From Candidatus Cloacimonadota bacterium (GTDB taxonomy: Bacteria; Cloacimonadota; Cloacimonadia; Cloacimonadales; Cloacimonadaceae): 24,218 bases of DNA. The notes beneath the pieces are model-generated. The model was not told the origin of the DNA. It did no database searches and saw only the letters and a program-made list of their open reading frames with translations. The position numbers and the translations under genes were made by a program. Location of the stretch: positions 1 to 24,218 of the forward strand of contig VGPI01000004.1 of the NCBI GenBank assembly GCA_016875595.1, in the 5' to 3' direction. Of this stretch, positions 1 to 7,078 are shown piece by piece (within the stretch, counting starts at the first letter, position 1; each line of letters starts with the position of its first letter).

Positions 1-754
1 CGACATGCGGAGTGATAACCCGCACATCTTTATGAGTAAGCCCAAGCGGTGCAAGCGCTTCGGCAAACAGATTACGCTGCGTGTGAGGAGACTGAGACGA
101 ACTCCACACCGTCAAACGCCCGGAATGGTCAAACTTGCCGATGGCCACATGCGTTTCGATGGCGCAATGCGCATAGCGTGGAACCTGATAAGTATCTTCA
201 AGGACATAGTCCGCCTGCTTAAAGCCATCTTCCAGATCGCCCTTGCGGATCTTACGCCAGTGCGCGATATTGGTCTGCGATTGGGGAAAGAACCAGGGAA
301 CGTGTTCGTATTCACCGAGACCGGGATGGATCAGAGCAGCATCTGCTTCGAGTGCTTCCATCTGATCGGTCACCACCGGCAAAGGTTCATATTCTACACG
401 GACAAGCCGAGCTGCCTGCTTCGCTACTTGCGCCGAACGGGCTACCACTGCCGCTACCTGCTCACCATAGAAGCGCACTTTTTCCTGGGCGAAGATGTAA
501 CGGTCTTTCATATAGAGTCCGAATTGGTAGGGGAAATCCTTGCCGGTAAAGACCTTGACGACACCTTCAATGCTTTCGGCAGCACTGGTATCGATCGCCT
601 TGATCAAGGCATGCGCTTGCGTACTGGTCACCACCTCGGCATACAGCAGATTGGCACCAAAGTCGATATCATCGGTAAAGACCGCCGCACCGCTGACCTT
701 CTCTCTGCCGTCGATACGGATAACGGGCTGCCCGATGAATTTATGCTTCTTCAT
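1..754 (-). CDS. Xanthine dehydrogenase family molybdopterin-binding subunit, N-terminal 251 residues (cut by window edge)
   Basis: This is the large catalytic subunit of a molybdenum hydroxylase, which hydroxylates an N-heterocycle or aldehyde using water. I translated the minus strand by eye from ATG at 754-752. The protein opens MKKHKFIGQPVIRIDGREKV, followed by SGAAVFTDDIDF, the usual opening of the aldehyde oxidase/xanthine dehydrogenase a/b hammerhead domain. Further along come FYGEQVAAVVA, VEYEPLPVV, VPRYAHCAIETHVAIG and WSSSQSPHTQRN, which match the start of the molybdopterin-binding region. Family members are usually about 700-780 residues, so roughly two thirds lies beyond the window. 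The start codon overlaps the stop of the 2Fe-2S gene as ATGA, so the two are probably translationally coupled. The AHxxxExH form near the first cofactor contact does not by itself identify the substrate, so xanthine is an assumption. Confidence 0.93.
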   Translation of the reverse strand, partial: MKKHKFIGQPVIRIDGREKVSGAAVFTDDIDFGANLLYAEVVTSTQAHALIKAIDTSAAESIEGVVKVFTGKDFPYQFGLYMKDRYIFAQEKVRFYGEQVAAVVARSAQVAKQAARLVRVEYEPLPVVTDQMEALEADAALIHPGLGEYEHVPWFFPQSQTNIAHWRKIRKGDLEDGFKQADYVLEDTYQVPRYAHCAIETHVAIGKFDHSGRLTVWSSSQSPHTQRNLFAEALAPLGLTHKDVRVITPHV

Positions 755-1215
755 TCGTCCTCCTTCTTGGTCACCGCCATGATGGCATCAAAGATCGGAG
801 TGTAGCCGGTGCAACGACAGAGGTTGCCGCTCAAAGCCTCCTTGATCTCATCCAGGGAGGGATGGGGATTGGTCTCCAATAGTTCGGTGGCGGTGATGAT
901 CACTCCCGGAGCACAGTATCCGCATTGGAAGGAATTGAACTCAATAAATGCTTCCTGCAAGGCAGAAAGTTTATCTCCGGAGACACCTTCCAGAGTACGG
1001 ATCTCCATGCCTTCACACTCGATGGCAAAGATGAGGCAGGAACGGACGCTCTTACCGTTGAGCAGCACGGCACAGGATCCGCAATCACCATGATCGCATC
1101 CACATTTTGGACTCTTCACTCCCAGTTTATCACGCAATACATCCAGGAGCGTCTCATTCGGCTTGACCAGGCAAGAGCGGGACTCACCATTCAGGGTAAT
1201 TGTCACTTGTCTCAT
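751..1215 (-). CDS. Xanthine dehydrogenase family 2Fe-2S iron-sulfur subunit
   Basis: This is the small electron-transfer subunit of the molybdenum hydroxylase, about 154 residues, with two [2Fe-2S] clusters. The N-terminal ferredoxin-like domain has the plant-type ligand set (CGCDHGDCGSC and a later C in VRSCL, about residues 38-64). The C-terminal helical domain has CGYCAPG and the LCRCTGY pair. Length and all eight ligands fit the family. The frame stays open upstream to 1287, but the start at MRQVTITLNG (1215) is preferred because a GGGAGG ribosome site sits just upstream and the family begins there. There is a 1 nt gap after the FAD-subunit gene and an ATGA overlap with the molybdopterin-subunit gene. 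Confidence 0.95.
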   Translation of the reverse strand: MRQVTITLNGESRSCLVKPNETLLDVLRDKLGVKSPKCGCDHGDCGSCAVLLNGKSVRSCLIFAIECEGMEIRTLEGVSGDKLSALQEAFIEFNSFQCGYCAPGVIITATELLETNPHPSLDEIKEALSGNLCRCTGYTPIFDAIMAVTKKEDE

Positions 1216-1216
1216 C

Positions 1217-2110
1217 TCAACCTCCCAGGATAAAGAGATGCTCGGCATTCTTACCCGCCAGACGCTCATGAGTGACCGCCAATCCACGCTTGAGCATTAC
1301 TTTGCAGATGTGCATCCGATACTCACGGCTTGCTCTGACGTCGGTGATAGGACTGATTAGCGTTTCCACCATTGCAGCGGCTTGATCCAGGACATTCACT
1401 TCCGGTTTCTTCCCCCGGAGAAACTCCTCGATCGGCACCGCCCTTACCGGTACCGGAGCAACGGAGCCAAAGCAGATCCGGTATTCCAAATCTGCACTCA
1501 TCAGGATGGCAAGATTGGCTTGGGCAAGGTCTTCACCCTTGTATCTGCCCAGTTTAACAAAGACGCCGGCATGTTCTATTGCGATGATCGGTATCCTGAT
1601 CCCAGCGACCAGTTCGTCCGCTTTTCTCAAGGTCTTGCGGGGAGCGATGAACCACTCAGCGATCGGGACGATCTTCTCCCCTGCTTTGCTGGTCAACGCT
1701 ATCTGAGCGTCATAGCACATCAAAACCGGAGCGGAATCCATACAAGGCACAGCCGAACAGATATTACCGACCATGGTGGCACGGTTGCGGATGCCGACTG
1801 AAGCAACGCTGGCTGCCGATTCCCAGAGCGGGTAAAATTGACTTTTAATCAGCTCTGATGCCAAGAGGTCGCTGAAAGTGACCAAAGCACCGATTTGTAA
1901 AGTACCATCTATCACCTCGATGCGCTTGAATTCCGCCAAGCCCTTGATATCTATGACCAAATCCGGTCTTCGCAAATCCTCTTTCAGTTCCAGTGCCAGG
2001 TCAGTCCCTCCTGCCAGGATCACTGCTCCGTCCTGATAGTCAGACAGCAGACCGAGCATTTCATCCAGCGTTTGCGGGCGCCGGTATTCAAAATCATGTG
2101 TAACGGGCAT
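1217..2110 (-). CDS. Xanthine dehydrogenase family FAD-binding subunit
   Basis: This is the medium subunit of the three-part molybdenum hydroxylase, which passes electrons from the 2Fe-2S clusters through FAD to an acceptor. The 297 residues match the usual length. Visible features are the opening FEYRRPQTLDEML, the FAD-binding AGGTDLALEL (about residues 34-43), the second FAD motif SVGIRNRATMVGNIC (about 108-122), and the C-terminal CO dehydrogenase flavoprotein domain with FVKLGRYKGEDLAQANLAI. An AGGAGG ribosome site lies 4 nt before the ATG. It is the first gene after a 100 bp gap that separates the hydroxylase genes from the cyclase gene. The gene order FAD, FeS, Mo is a common one for stand-alone hydroxylase operons. 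Confidence 0.95.
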   Translation of the reverse strand: MPVTHDFEYRRPQTLDEMLGLLSDYQDGAVILAGGTDLALELKEDLRRPDLVIDIKGLAEFKRIEVIDGTLQIGALVTFSDLLASELIKSQFYPLWESAASVASVGIRNRATMVGNICSAVPCMDSAPVLMCYDAQIALTSKAGEKIVPIAEWFIAPRKTLRKADELVAGIRIPIIAIEHAGVFVKLGRYKGEDLAQANLAILMSADLEYRICFGSVAPVPVRAVPIEEFLRGKKPEVNVLDQAAAMVETLISPITDVRASREYRMHICKVMLKRGLAVTHERLAGKNAEHLFILGG

Positions 2111-2210
2111 TCCGCCTCCTAATTTACATAATCCATCGTGTCTATTGGGGGTGGAGAACTCCGGTTCTCCCTTGCCGAATCGGAGTCCGGGGTCCCAAAG
2201 TTCCTTTGTC
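2111..2210. other. Intercistronic gap with structured GC-rich repeat-like segment
   Basis: This 100 bp gap lies between the cyclase gene and the FAD-subunit gene. It contains a 7 bp hairpin (2153-2170). It also holds a competing 6 bp pairing, ACTCCG at 2158-2163 with CGGAGT at 2181-2186, so the two structures exclude each other. Only the AGGAGG ribosome site of the FAD subunit is otherwise recognisable. There is no T-run downstream of either structure on the transcribed strand. The look is that of a small intergenic repeat or an mRNA processing or attenuation structure, and I cannot choose between these. Confidence 0.5.
2153..2170. repeat. 7 bp inverted repeat with 4 nt loop
   Basis: GGAGAAC (2153-2159) pairs with GTTCTCC (2164-2170) around the loop TCCG. 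The arms are perfect. No U-tract follows on the minus-strand transcript, so it is not an obvious intrinsic terminator. Confidence 0.7.
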
Positions 2211-3023
2211 CTATGGCTCCAGTGCGATGATACGGCACATGGATGACTCGAGTTCGATCCCGCGCAAGGGAAAGAGCCCGATCCAGAGACGTTTGTTGCT
2301 TACTTTGGCGATATCTCCACCCAGATTTTCGGCATGCACCAGTTTCTTCGGGAAAAGCTTGAGATGCATCACCTGATAATACTCATCGGGCGGGAAGGTA
2401 TCATCCCAGGTCATGCCGGTCTTTGCCATCAGTTTTTTTTCCGCCTCGATAAAGGATTTGGGATGCCAGTTGCGGATGATTGTATTCATCGGGTGATCGG
2501 CACTGCCACAGTCCACTCCGATCCATTTGAGCTTCATCTCCAGCGCCCATTTATGAAAATCGGGATCAGGTCCCGGATGTTTCACGAAATAGCGCAGTTC
2601 GTCCGATTCCGGTTGATCCCAGGCATAGCGGTGATATCCGGTATTGATGACGAGGATATCGCCTGGTCTGATATCGGCTTTGGACATCAGCAGATCAGGC
2701 GAATAAAGGTCATAATCAGCCACGGCATCGGAGATATCAACCACCACTCCGGCTCCGAGCCATTCTTCCATCGGAACGTTCCCGATGCTTCTACCACTGC
2801 CGTGGAAGTGGATCTCGCCGTCGATGTGGGTACCAACGTGATTGCTGGTGGTGATGATCTGTCCATTGGCACCCTGTCCCATGTGAGCACCGGCGATGCG
2901 CTTGAAATACTGGATACCCAGCGGCATATAAGATGGCCAGGGCGGGGTATGTACGCTCAGGCGCTGGGTGAGGTCATAAAGCTTGACCTTGCTCATCAAT
3001 TCGATAAATTCAAATGTATTCAT
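2211..3023 (-). CDS. Cyclase family protein (kynurenine formamidase-like metal-dependent amidohydrolase fold)
   Basis: This 270-residue protein belongs to the putative cyclase family (PF04199), whose members include bacterial kynurenine formamidase and isatin hydrolase. They hydrolyse small amides or lactams with a bound Mn or Zn. The metal-binding signature is clear: SNHVGTHIDGEIHFHG (about residues 61-76), the HxGTHxDxxxH pattern. A later GVDCGSADHP (about 169-178) supplies further active-site residues. It starts 3 nt after the DUF1116 gene, with the ribosome site GGAG lying inside that gene's last codons, so the genes are co-transcribed and probably coupled. Given neighbours that resemble oxamate carbamoyltransferase and a heterocycle hydroxylase, a ring-opening or deamidating step in nitrogen-compound breakdown is likely. 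The substrate is unknown, and there is no tryptophan-pathway gene nearby to support kynurenine. Confidence 0.88.
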   Translation of the reverse strand: MNTFEFIELMSKVKLYDLTQRLSVHTPPWPSYMPLGIQYFKRIAGAHMGQGANGQIITTSNHVGTHIDGEIHFHGSGRSIGNVPMEEWLGAGVVVDISDAVADYDLYSPDLLMSKADIRPGDILVINTGYHRYAWDQPESDELRYFVKHPGPDPDFHKWALEMKLKWIGVDCGSADHPMNTIIRNWHPKSFIEAEKKLMAKTGMTWDDTFPPDEYYQVMHLKLFPKKLVHAENLGGDIAKVSNKRLWIGLFPLRGIELESSMCRIIALEP

Positions 3024-3026
3024 AAG

Positions 3027-4436
3027 TCACTCCAGTAATAATCTATCTGCCAAACCCCTCATTGCCAAATTAAATGGTTCCATGGGCGCTTGCACCACTC
3101 CAGCTCCGATCTGACCGATACCGGGATCCTTATGAGCCACTCCGGTATCAATAAAGGGGGTGAGGTTGTTGTCTATCACTTTCCGGACGTCGATGCCCAA
3201 GGGTGTACCCCGGAAATCAAGTGCCGGGATCTGATACCTGCCGCTTTCTCCGGCGCAAATCTCATACATCGAAAGAGTATAACGCATGGCGTCAGATGCC
3301 TTGCCACCGATGAATTGCACGATCGCCGGAGCGGCAGCAATGGCAAATCCGCCCCAGCCAGCGGTTTCCGTAATGGCACTGTCACCGATATCGGGATTGG
3401 CGTCCGCTTTGGAATAGCCGGGAAAGTACAGGGCATCCGGAATCATTGCTTTACCGGTGAACCAATCATCTCCCGTTCCTGCCAGACGGATGCCAAAGTC
3501 AGTACCATTACGTGCCATGGTCAGAACTATACTGCTGTGTTCAATGCCCTTAGCCGCATCCAGAATGGCTTTGGCGGCAGGCATGGACAAATTGAGCAGG
3601 AAGTGGTCGTTGCCATTGATAAACTCCAGGACTTTGGCGGTATCCTCAGCTTCCTGCATCGTCCTGATCAGCGCCGGAGCCAATTGACGAAAAAGCAGGG
3701 AGGTCCCTGCCCGGTTGCGGTTATGCACTTCATCGCCCATTTGCAACGCCTGAGTGATGAGATGCCCAATGTCAATCCCTCTCAGGGAGCGGATCGCCCG
3801 ATCCAGACAGGGGTAAAGGACCTGCTCCATCCATTTGAGCTTGGCAATGACCTCCGGCTGAAAAGCGCCATAACGCAAGACCTTGCCCAGACCCTCATTC
3901 TGGGTACAAAAGGCATAATTGCCATAGGTCTGGTTCTGCAGGATAAACACCGGCATGGATGGAGAGATGATCCCCGCCATGGGACCAACGCCGTCATGCT
4001 CGTGGCAGGGCACAAACTCAAACGCCCCACCGGCTGCCAGTGACTCCGCCTCTTCCTTAGTCCGCCCTTTTCCTTCGTACAAAAGAGCGCCAATCACGGC
4101 ACCCTTCATCGTGCCACACATCCGGTCCCAAGTCACCGGTGGACCGGCATGCAGGATCATATTCTCATGCATCCCGGGGATCACGTTGCGGGCGATATCC
4201 AGCCCGATCAGGAGGGGCTTGCCGTTCTGGATGATCTCCAGCACCCGCTCATTGGCTCGATCTATCTTTTCCTGATGATGGTCAAGGACTGCCAATGCCT
4301 TCAGATCAGCCGTTGCCGGCGGTTGCCAGTCCACATCCACGACCGGAGTATTCATGGTTCGCAGCGTACCGGCAAAGGACTTAAGCCCGATGTTGATCAC
4401 CTGGATGTCACTATCTTTCAAATTCTTAAACGCCAT
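3027..4436 (-). CDS. DUF1116 protein, AllG/YlbE-like component of oxamate carbamoyltransferase
   Basis: This 469-residue protein matches the DUF1116 family in length and in its glycine-rich conserved blocks, such as PLLIGLDIARNVIPGM, EHDGVGPMAGI, RNGTDFGIRLAGTGDDWF and TETAGWGGFAIAAAPAIVQF. In E. coli the homologue YlbE (AllG) works with FdrA (AllF) and YlbF/DUF2877 (AllH) as a three-component oxamate transcarbamylase of anaerobic allantoin use. All three families are adjacent here, which strongly supports a complex of this type. The start ATG shares one base with the FdrA stop codon (TAATG). The reaction is inferred from E. coli. Many FdrA/DUF1116 clusters lack other allantoin genes, so a different carbamoyl-bearing substrate is possible. 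Confidence 0.88.
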   Translation of the reverse strand: MAFKNLKDSDIQVINIGLKSFAGTLRTMNTPVVDVDWQPPATADLKALAVLDHHQEKIDRANERVLEIIQNGKPLLIGLDIARNVIPGMHENMILHAGPPVTWDRMCGTMKGAVIGALLYEGKGRTKEEAESLAAGGAFEFVPCHEHDGVGPMAGIISPSMPVFILQNQTYGNYAFCTQNEGLGKVLRYGAFQPEVIAKLKWMEQVLYPCLDRAIRSLRGIDIGHLITQALQMGDEVHNRNRAGTSLLFRQLAPALIRTMQEAEDTAKVLEFINGNDHFLLNLSMPAAKAILDAAKGIEHSSIVLTMARNGTDFGIRLAGTGDDWFTGKAMIPDALYFPGYSKADANPDIGDSAITETAGWGGFAIAAAPAIVQFIGGKASDAMRYTLSMYEICAGESGRYQIPALDFRGTPLGIDVRKVIDNNLTPFIDTGVAHKDPGIGQIGAGVVQAPMEPFNLAMRGLADRLLLE

Positions 4437-6004
4437 TACGACCTCCTCAGAGTGTTCAGCACCGATAAAGCGATCTCACATGCCTCGGCATTGGAATCGG
4501 TGACAATGGCACCACTGGCTTTGAGGGTGGCGATCACTTCCGGTCGGTTCTGCGGATCAGCATCGGTTCCGACCACCGTGCAGATCACCACAATACCATG
4601 TCCGGCAACAACTTTGCTGATCACCGGTGCCAGTTCCTCCTGTGGCGCAGGATGTGAGCCAAAGCCCAGCACCACATCCAGCAGGATGATCCCGATATCC
4701 TCTCGTTTGGCAATATCCTCAATCGCTTTGACCCTCAGGGCATAGTCGATCATCGGATGCAAGCGACCGACGGTGAATTCATCCCCTCCCAGATCGAGGA
4801 TCACGTCCCCTTCGGTCTCAGCCAGCCCCCCTACCCGGCAGGAAGGTTCCAATGGCGCATTGCTCCACGCATAGTCCCCCATCTTTTGATGATAAATGAC
4901 CTGTGCCTCATAACACAGAGTTCCACCGCTATACAGAGCCCGCAGATGGATCCGCTTCGGCTCCTGGGGTAAAGTGATCAGTTTCCGGTTTGGATAAATA
5001 TCATTTGATAGACCCGACCAGCTTCCCCACGAGGACTGATCCCCGCTTGCCAGACGGCAGGCAAGAACAGCCGCTTGCGTCAAGGTCGGAGCCGGATGCA
5101 CGTTTGCCGGAGCAGGGGGGTTAAAAGGTACCAGCAGATTGACCACTACCGGTTTGTTCGTAGTCGCCGAAACCTCCCAGATCTTATCTATGATTTCCGG
5201 ATCCGGCACTTTACTGATGAGGACGATGACTTTGGTACCCTCATCTGAGATCAGGTATTGCAGGCAAGCCATCAGCATCAGACCACCGATTGCCTTTTTA
5301 CCGTCTCTGCCACCGGTGCCAAATGCCTGAGAGATACCACAGCCCTTGTTATGAATGATACAAGCCACTTCTTGCAGACCGGTTCCGGCAGCCGAGACGA
5401 TCCCGATATTGCCACGTCTCACCTGATTGGCAAAGGCAAGGGGAACACCATTGATGATCGCCGTGCCACAATCGGCACCCATCATCAAGAGCCCGCGGGA
5501 GAGCGCAAGTTCCTTGAGTTCCTTTTCCTCTTCGATGCCGACGTTATCGGAAAAAAGCATCACATGCAAACCCTTGAGTAAAGCACGTCTGGCTTCCCGG
5601 ACGGCATATTTACCCGCCACCGAGATCAACGCCAGATTTGCCTCGGGCATGATCTTCAGCGCTGAATCAATATTCCGGACTTTATTCGCAGTGGCGCTCT
5701 CCTTAAGCGCCCTATCGCTGTCTCCCGGAATGCCCGTGACTATCCATTCTTCCGCCAAATCGACCACCCGACTGGCAATTACGTCTGATTCTGCGATGAC
5801 TCCGATGCAGATGTCCACCGGATCGGCAGCGTCAAAACCCCTTAGGTTCATCCCGGTTGCCTGCAGGATCGCCAGATTTTCCGGCGTAGCCATGATCGCC
5901 ACGGCATCGGTCACTCCGCTCTGTAGGCGCATCTGCTTGGAGATGAGCATCAGCTTCACCGAGTCCAGATACTTGCCCTTGATGATAGCGCTTGCTGAGT
6001 GCAT
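4436..6004 (-). CDS. fdrA: FdrA (AllF-like) acyl-CoA synthetase-fold component of oxamate carbamoyltransferase
   Basis: This is a protein of about 522 residues of the FdrA family, built like a succinyl-CoA synthetase. An N-terminal region (VDICIGVIAESDVIASRVVD) is followed by a nucleotide/CoA-ligase-like Rossmann part with GNIGIVSAAGTGLQEVACI and AFGTGGRDGKKAIGG (about residues 195-235), then a second domain containing LDLGGDEFTVGRLHPMIDYA. In E. coli FdrA is AllF, a component of oxamate transcarbamylase. The frame is open up to 6037, but MHSASAIIKG at 6004 is the likely start. It lies one base after the DUF2877 stop, has AAAAGGA just upstream, and matches the family N-terminus. It sits directly between its two expected partners. 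Confidence 0.9.
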   Translation of the reverse strand: MHSASAIIKGKYLDSVKLMLISKQMRLQSGVTDAVAIMATPENLAILQATGMNLRGFDAADPVDICIGVIAESDVIASRVVDLAEEWIVTGIPGDSDRALKESATANKVRNIDSALKIMPEANLALISVAGKYAVREARRALLKGLHVMLFSDNVGIEEEKELKELALSRGLLMMGADCGTAIINGVPLAFANQVRRGNIGIVSAAGTGLQEVACIIHNKGCGISQAFGTGGRDGKKAIGGLMLMACLQYLISDEGTKVIVLISKVPDPEIIDKIWEVSATTNKPVVVNLLVPFNPPAPANVHPAPTLTQAAVLACRLASGDQSSWGSWSGLSNDIYPNRKLITLPQEPKRIHLRALYSGGTLCYEAQVIYHQKMGDYAWSNAPLEPSCRVGGLAETEGDVILDLGGDEFTVGRLHPMIDYALRVKAIEDIAKREDIGIILLDVVLGFGSHPAPQEELAPVISKVVAGHGIVVICTVVGTDADPQNRPEVIATLKASGAIVTDSNAEACEIALSVLNTLRRS

Positions 6005-6005
6005 A

Positions 6006-6875
6006 TCACATCCTTTTCCATTGTTGCGAAAGCGCAACGATAAAACCTGTCAGTTTATCGGCGCCGGAGGTCTCACCGCATTGGAGCACCTGAAGTACCG
6101 CCATTTCCAGTGCAGCCGATCCACTCCTAAAGGCATGCGCCAGTGCTTTCCAATCGGCATCAAATCTGCCATGATATGCTTGATGGAGCATGGTATTGAC
6201 CAATGGATTAGCACCGATGGAAAGAGAATAAATCAAACCCATGATTTTTGACAACTCATTTTTTGCGTCCAGCAGATACATGCCCATCAGCAACCCACAG
6301 ATAAAGTCATCACCTGCCGGAGTTAGCCCATAGCCGGTTCCGTTGAAGAGAGTGATCGCATCATTGATCTCGCCCATTTTTAAGTGATTGAAGCCATCCA
6401 TAACCCGATTCCGAAATGCCTGTTCAATTGTCGATCCTGACGCACTTGATGATCTGCCTGGCAACAGAAAGCTCAGATCATTGCCAGAGCTGTATTTATG
6501 CAGAATAACACGGAGATCGGAAATAGTGTCGCGATCAATCGGGGATGAGATTTGACCGACCTCAGAGCAGTAAACCTGATCTAAGCCATATTTCAGTTCG
6601 ATAGCTTCATTGATCACAACCCTGCCCCTCTTGTGATCTATACAGTGTATCCCAGCCAGATCGACCACATCCAGGCGGATGCGTAACGCACCGGCACACA
6701 GACCAGACCCAACCACCGAAACCACCCGATCTGCATTCCGGAAATTGATCACCTTATCAAAGCGGGAATCGACCCCGATAAATCCTCCTTCCGGAAAAAT
6801 GTCACCGATATCGATCATCCGGCTGAGACCGGCTCCGTCCATGGATATCGCATCACGCTGAATTCTGCTGTTCAT
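6006..6875 (-). CDS. DUF2877 protein, AllH/YlbF-like component of oxamate carbamoyltransferase
   Basis: This 289-residue protein carries the hallmark block of DUF2877, GTGYGLTPAGDDFICGLLMG (about residues 176-195), together with the N-terminal barrel-like part (VVSVVGSGLCAGALRIRL). In E. coli the family member YlbF (AllH) is the third component of oxamate transcarbamylase, next to FdrA and YlbE as here. It is the first gene of the catabolic operon after a 203 bp gap, so any operon promoter should lie in 6876-7078. The ribosome site before ATG 6875 is weak, with AGGA about 13 nt upstream. Later in-frame ATGs exist at residue 12, and the exact start is not certain. Confidence 0.87.
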   Translation of the reverse strand: MNSRIQRDAISMDGAGLSRMIDIGDIFPEGGFIGVDSRFDKVINFRNADRVVSVVGSGLCAGALRIRLDVVDLAGIHCIDHKRGRVVINEAIELKYGLDQVYCSEVGQISSPIDRDTISDLRVILHKYSSGNDLSFLLPGRSSSASGSTIEQAFRNRVMDGFNHLKMGEINDAITLFNGTGYGLTPAGDDFICGLLMGMYLLDAKNELSKIMGLIYSLSIGANPLVNTMLHQAYHGRFDADWKALAHAFRSGSAALEMAVLQVLQCGETSGADKLTGFIVALSQQWKRM

Positions 6876-6968
6876 AGCAACAGTTTTTCCTATCGTTCCC
6901 GGATGTCAACTGAAATCAGACAAAGCACAGACAATGCTCCTGCCCAATCCTGTCAATTTTCAGCCGTT

Positions 6969-7058
6969 CTCCTTGCTTGATTACCTTAGTATAACCTTAG
7001 TATAACCTTACGGTCGTAAGGTTATACTAAGGTTATACTAAGGTAATCAAGCAAGGAG
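6969..7058. repeat. 90 bp perfect inverted repeat (44 bp arms, 2 nt spacer) with internal 11 bp tandem units
   Basis: The left arm (6969-7012) is the exact reverse complement of the right arm (7015-7058), with only GT at 7013-7014 between them. Inside the left arm ACCTTAGTATA occurs twice in tandem (6983-6993, 6994-7004) and then again as the half unit ACCTTA. The right arm mirrors this. On the minus-strand transcript it would fold into a single 44 bp stem. No U-run follows on that strand, so it is not a normal intrinsic terminator. It lies between the end of the Uup-like gene (7079) and the start of the DUF2877 gene (6875). The segment 6876-6968 holds two TTGACA hexamers on the minus strand and nothing else I recognise. 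Confidence 0.97.
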
Positions 7059-7078
7059 GAAACAGGGCTCAAGAGGTC

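Noticed and set aside
5..805. Plus-strand 266-codon open frame
   Set aside because: It is antisense to the molybdopterin subunit, whose minus-strand translation gives clear family motifs. The plus-strand protein is rich in R and H and shows no recognisable domain.
2211..3023. Naming the cyclase gene kynB
   Set aside because: No tryptophan-degradation genes are present. The shared metal motif alone does not establish kynurenine formamidase.
2334..3038. Plus-strand 234-codon open frame
   Set aside because: It is antisense to the cyclase-family gene, whose metal motif shows which strand is coding.
3090..4043. Plus-strand 317-codon open frame
   Set aside because: It is the shadow of the DUF1116 gene on the opposite strand, with no plausible domain.
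5427..6251. Plus-strand 274-codon open frame
   Set aside because: It lies across the fdrA and DUF2877 genes in antisense, with low-complexity composition and no known motif.
6983..7047. CRISPR array or plasmid-type iteron origin
   Set aside because: Units are only 11 bp without spacers and sit within an inverted repeat. No cas or replication initiator gene is in the window.
6969..7058. Palindrome as a rho-independent terminator for the Uup-like gene
   Set aside because: The stem is far longer than usual and no U-run follows on either strand.
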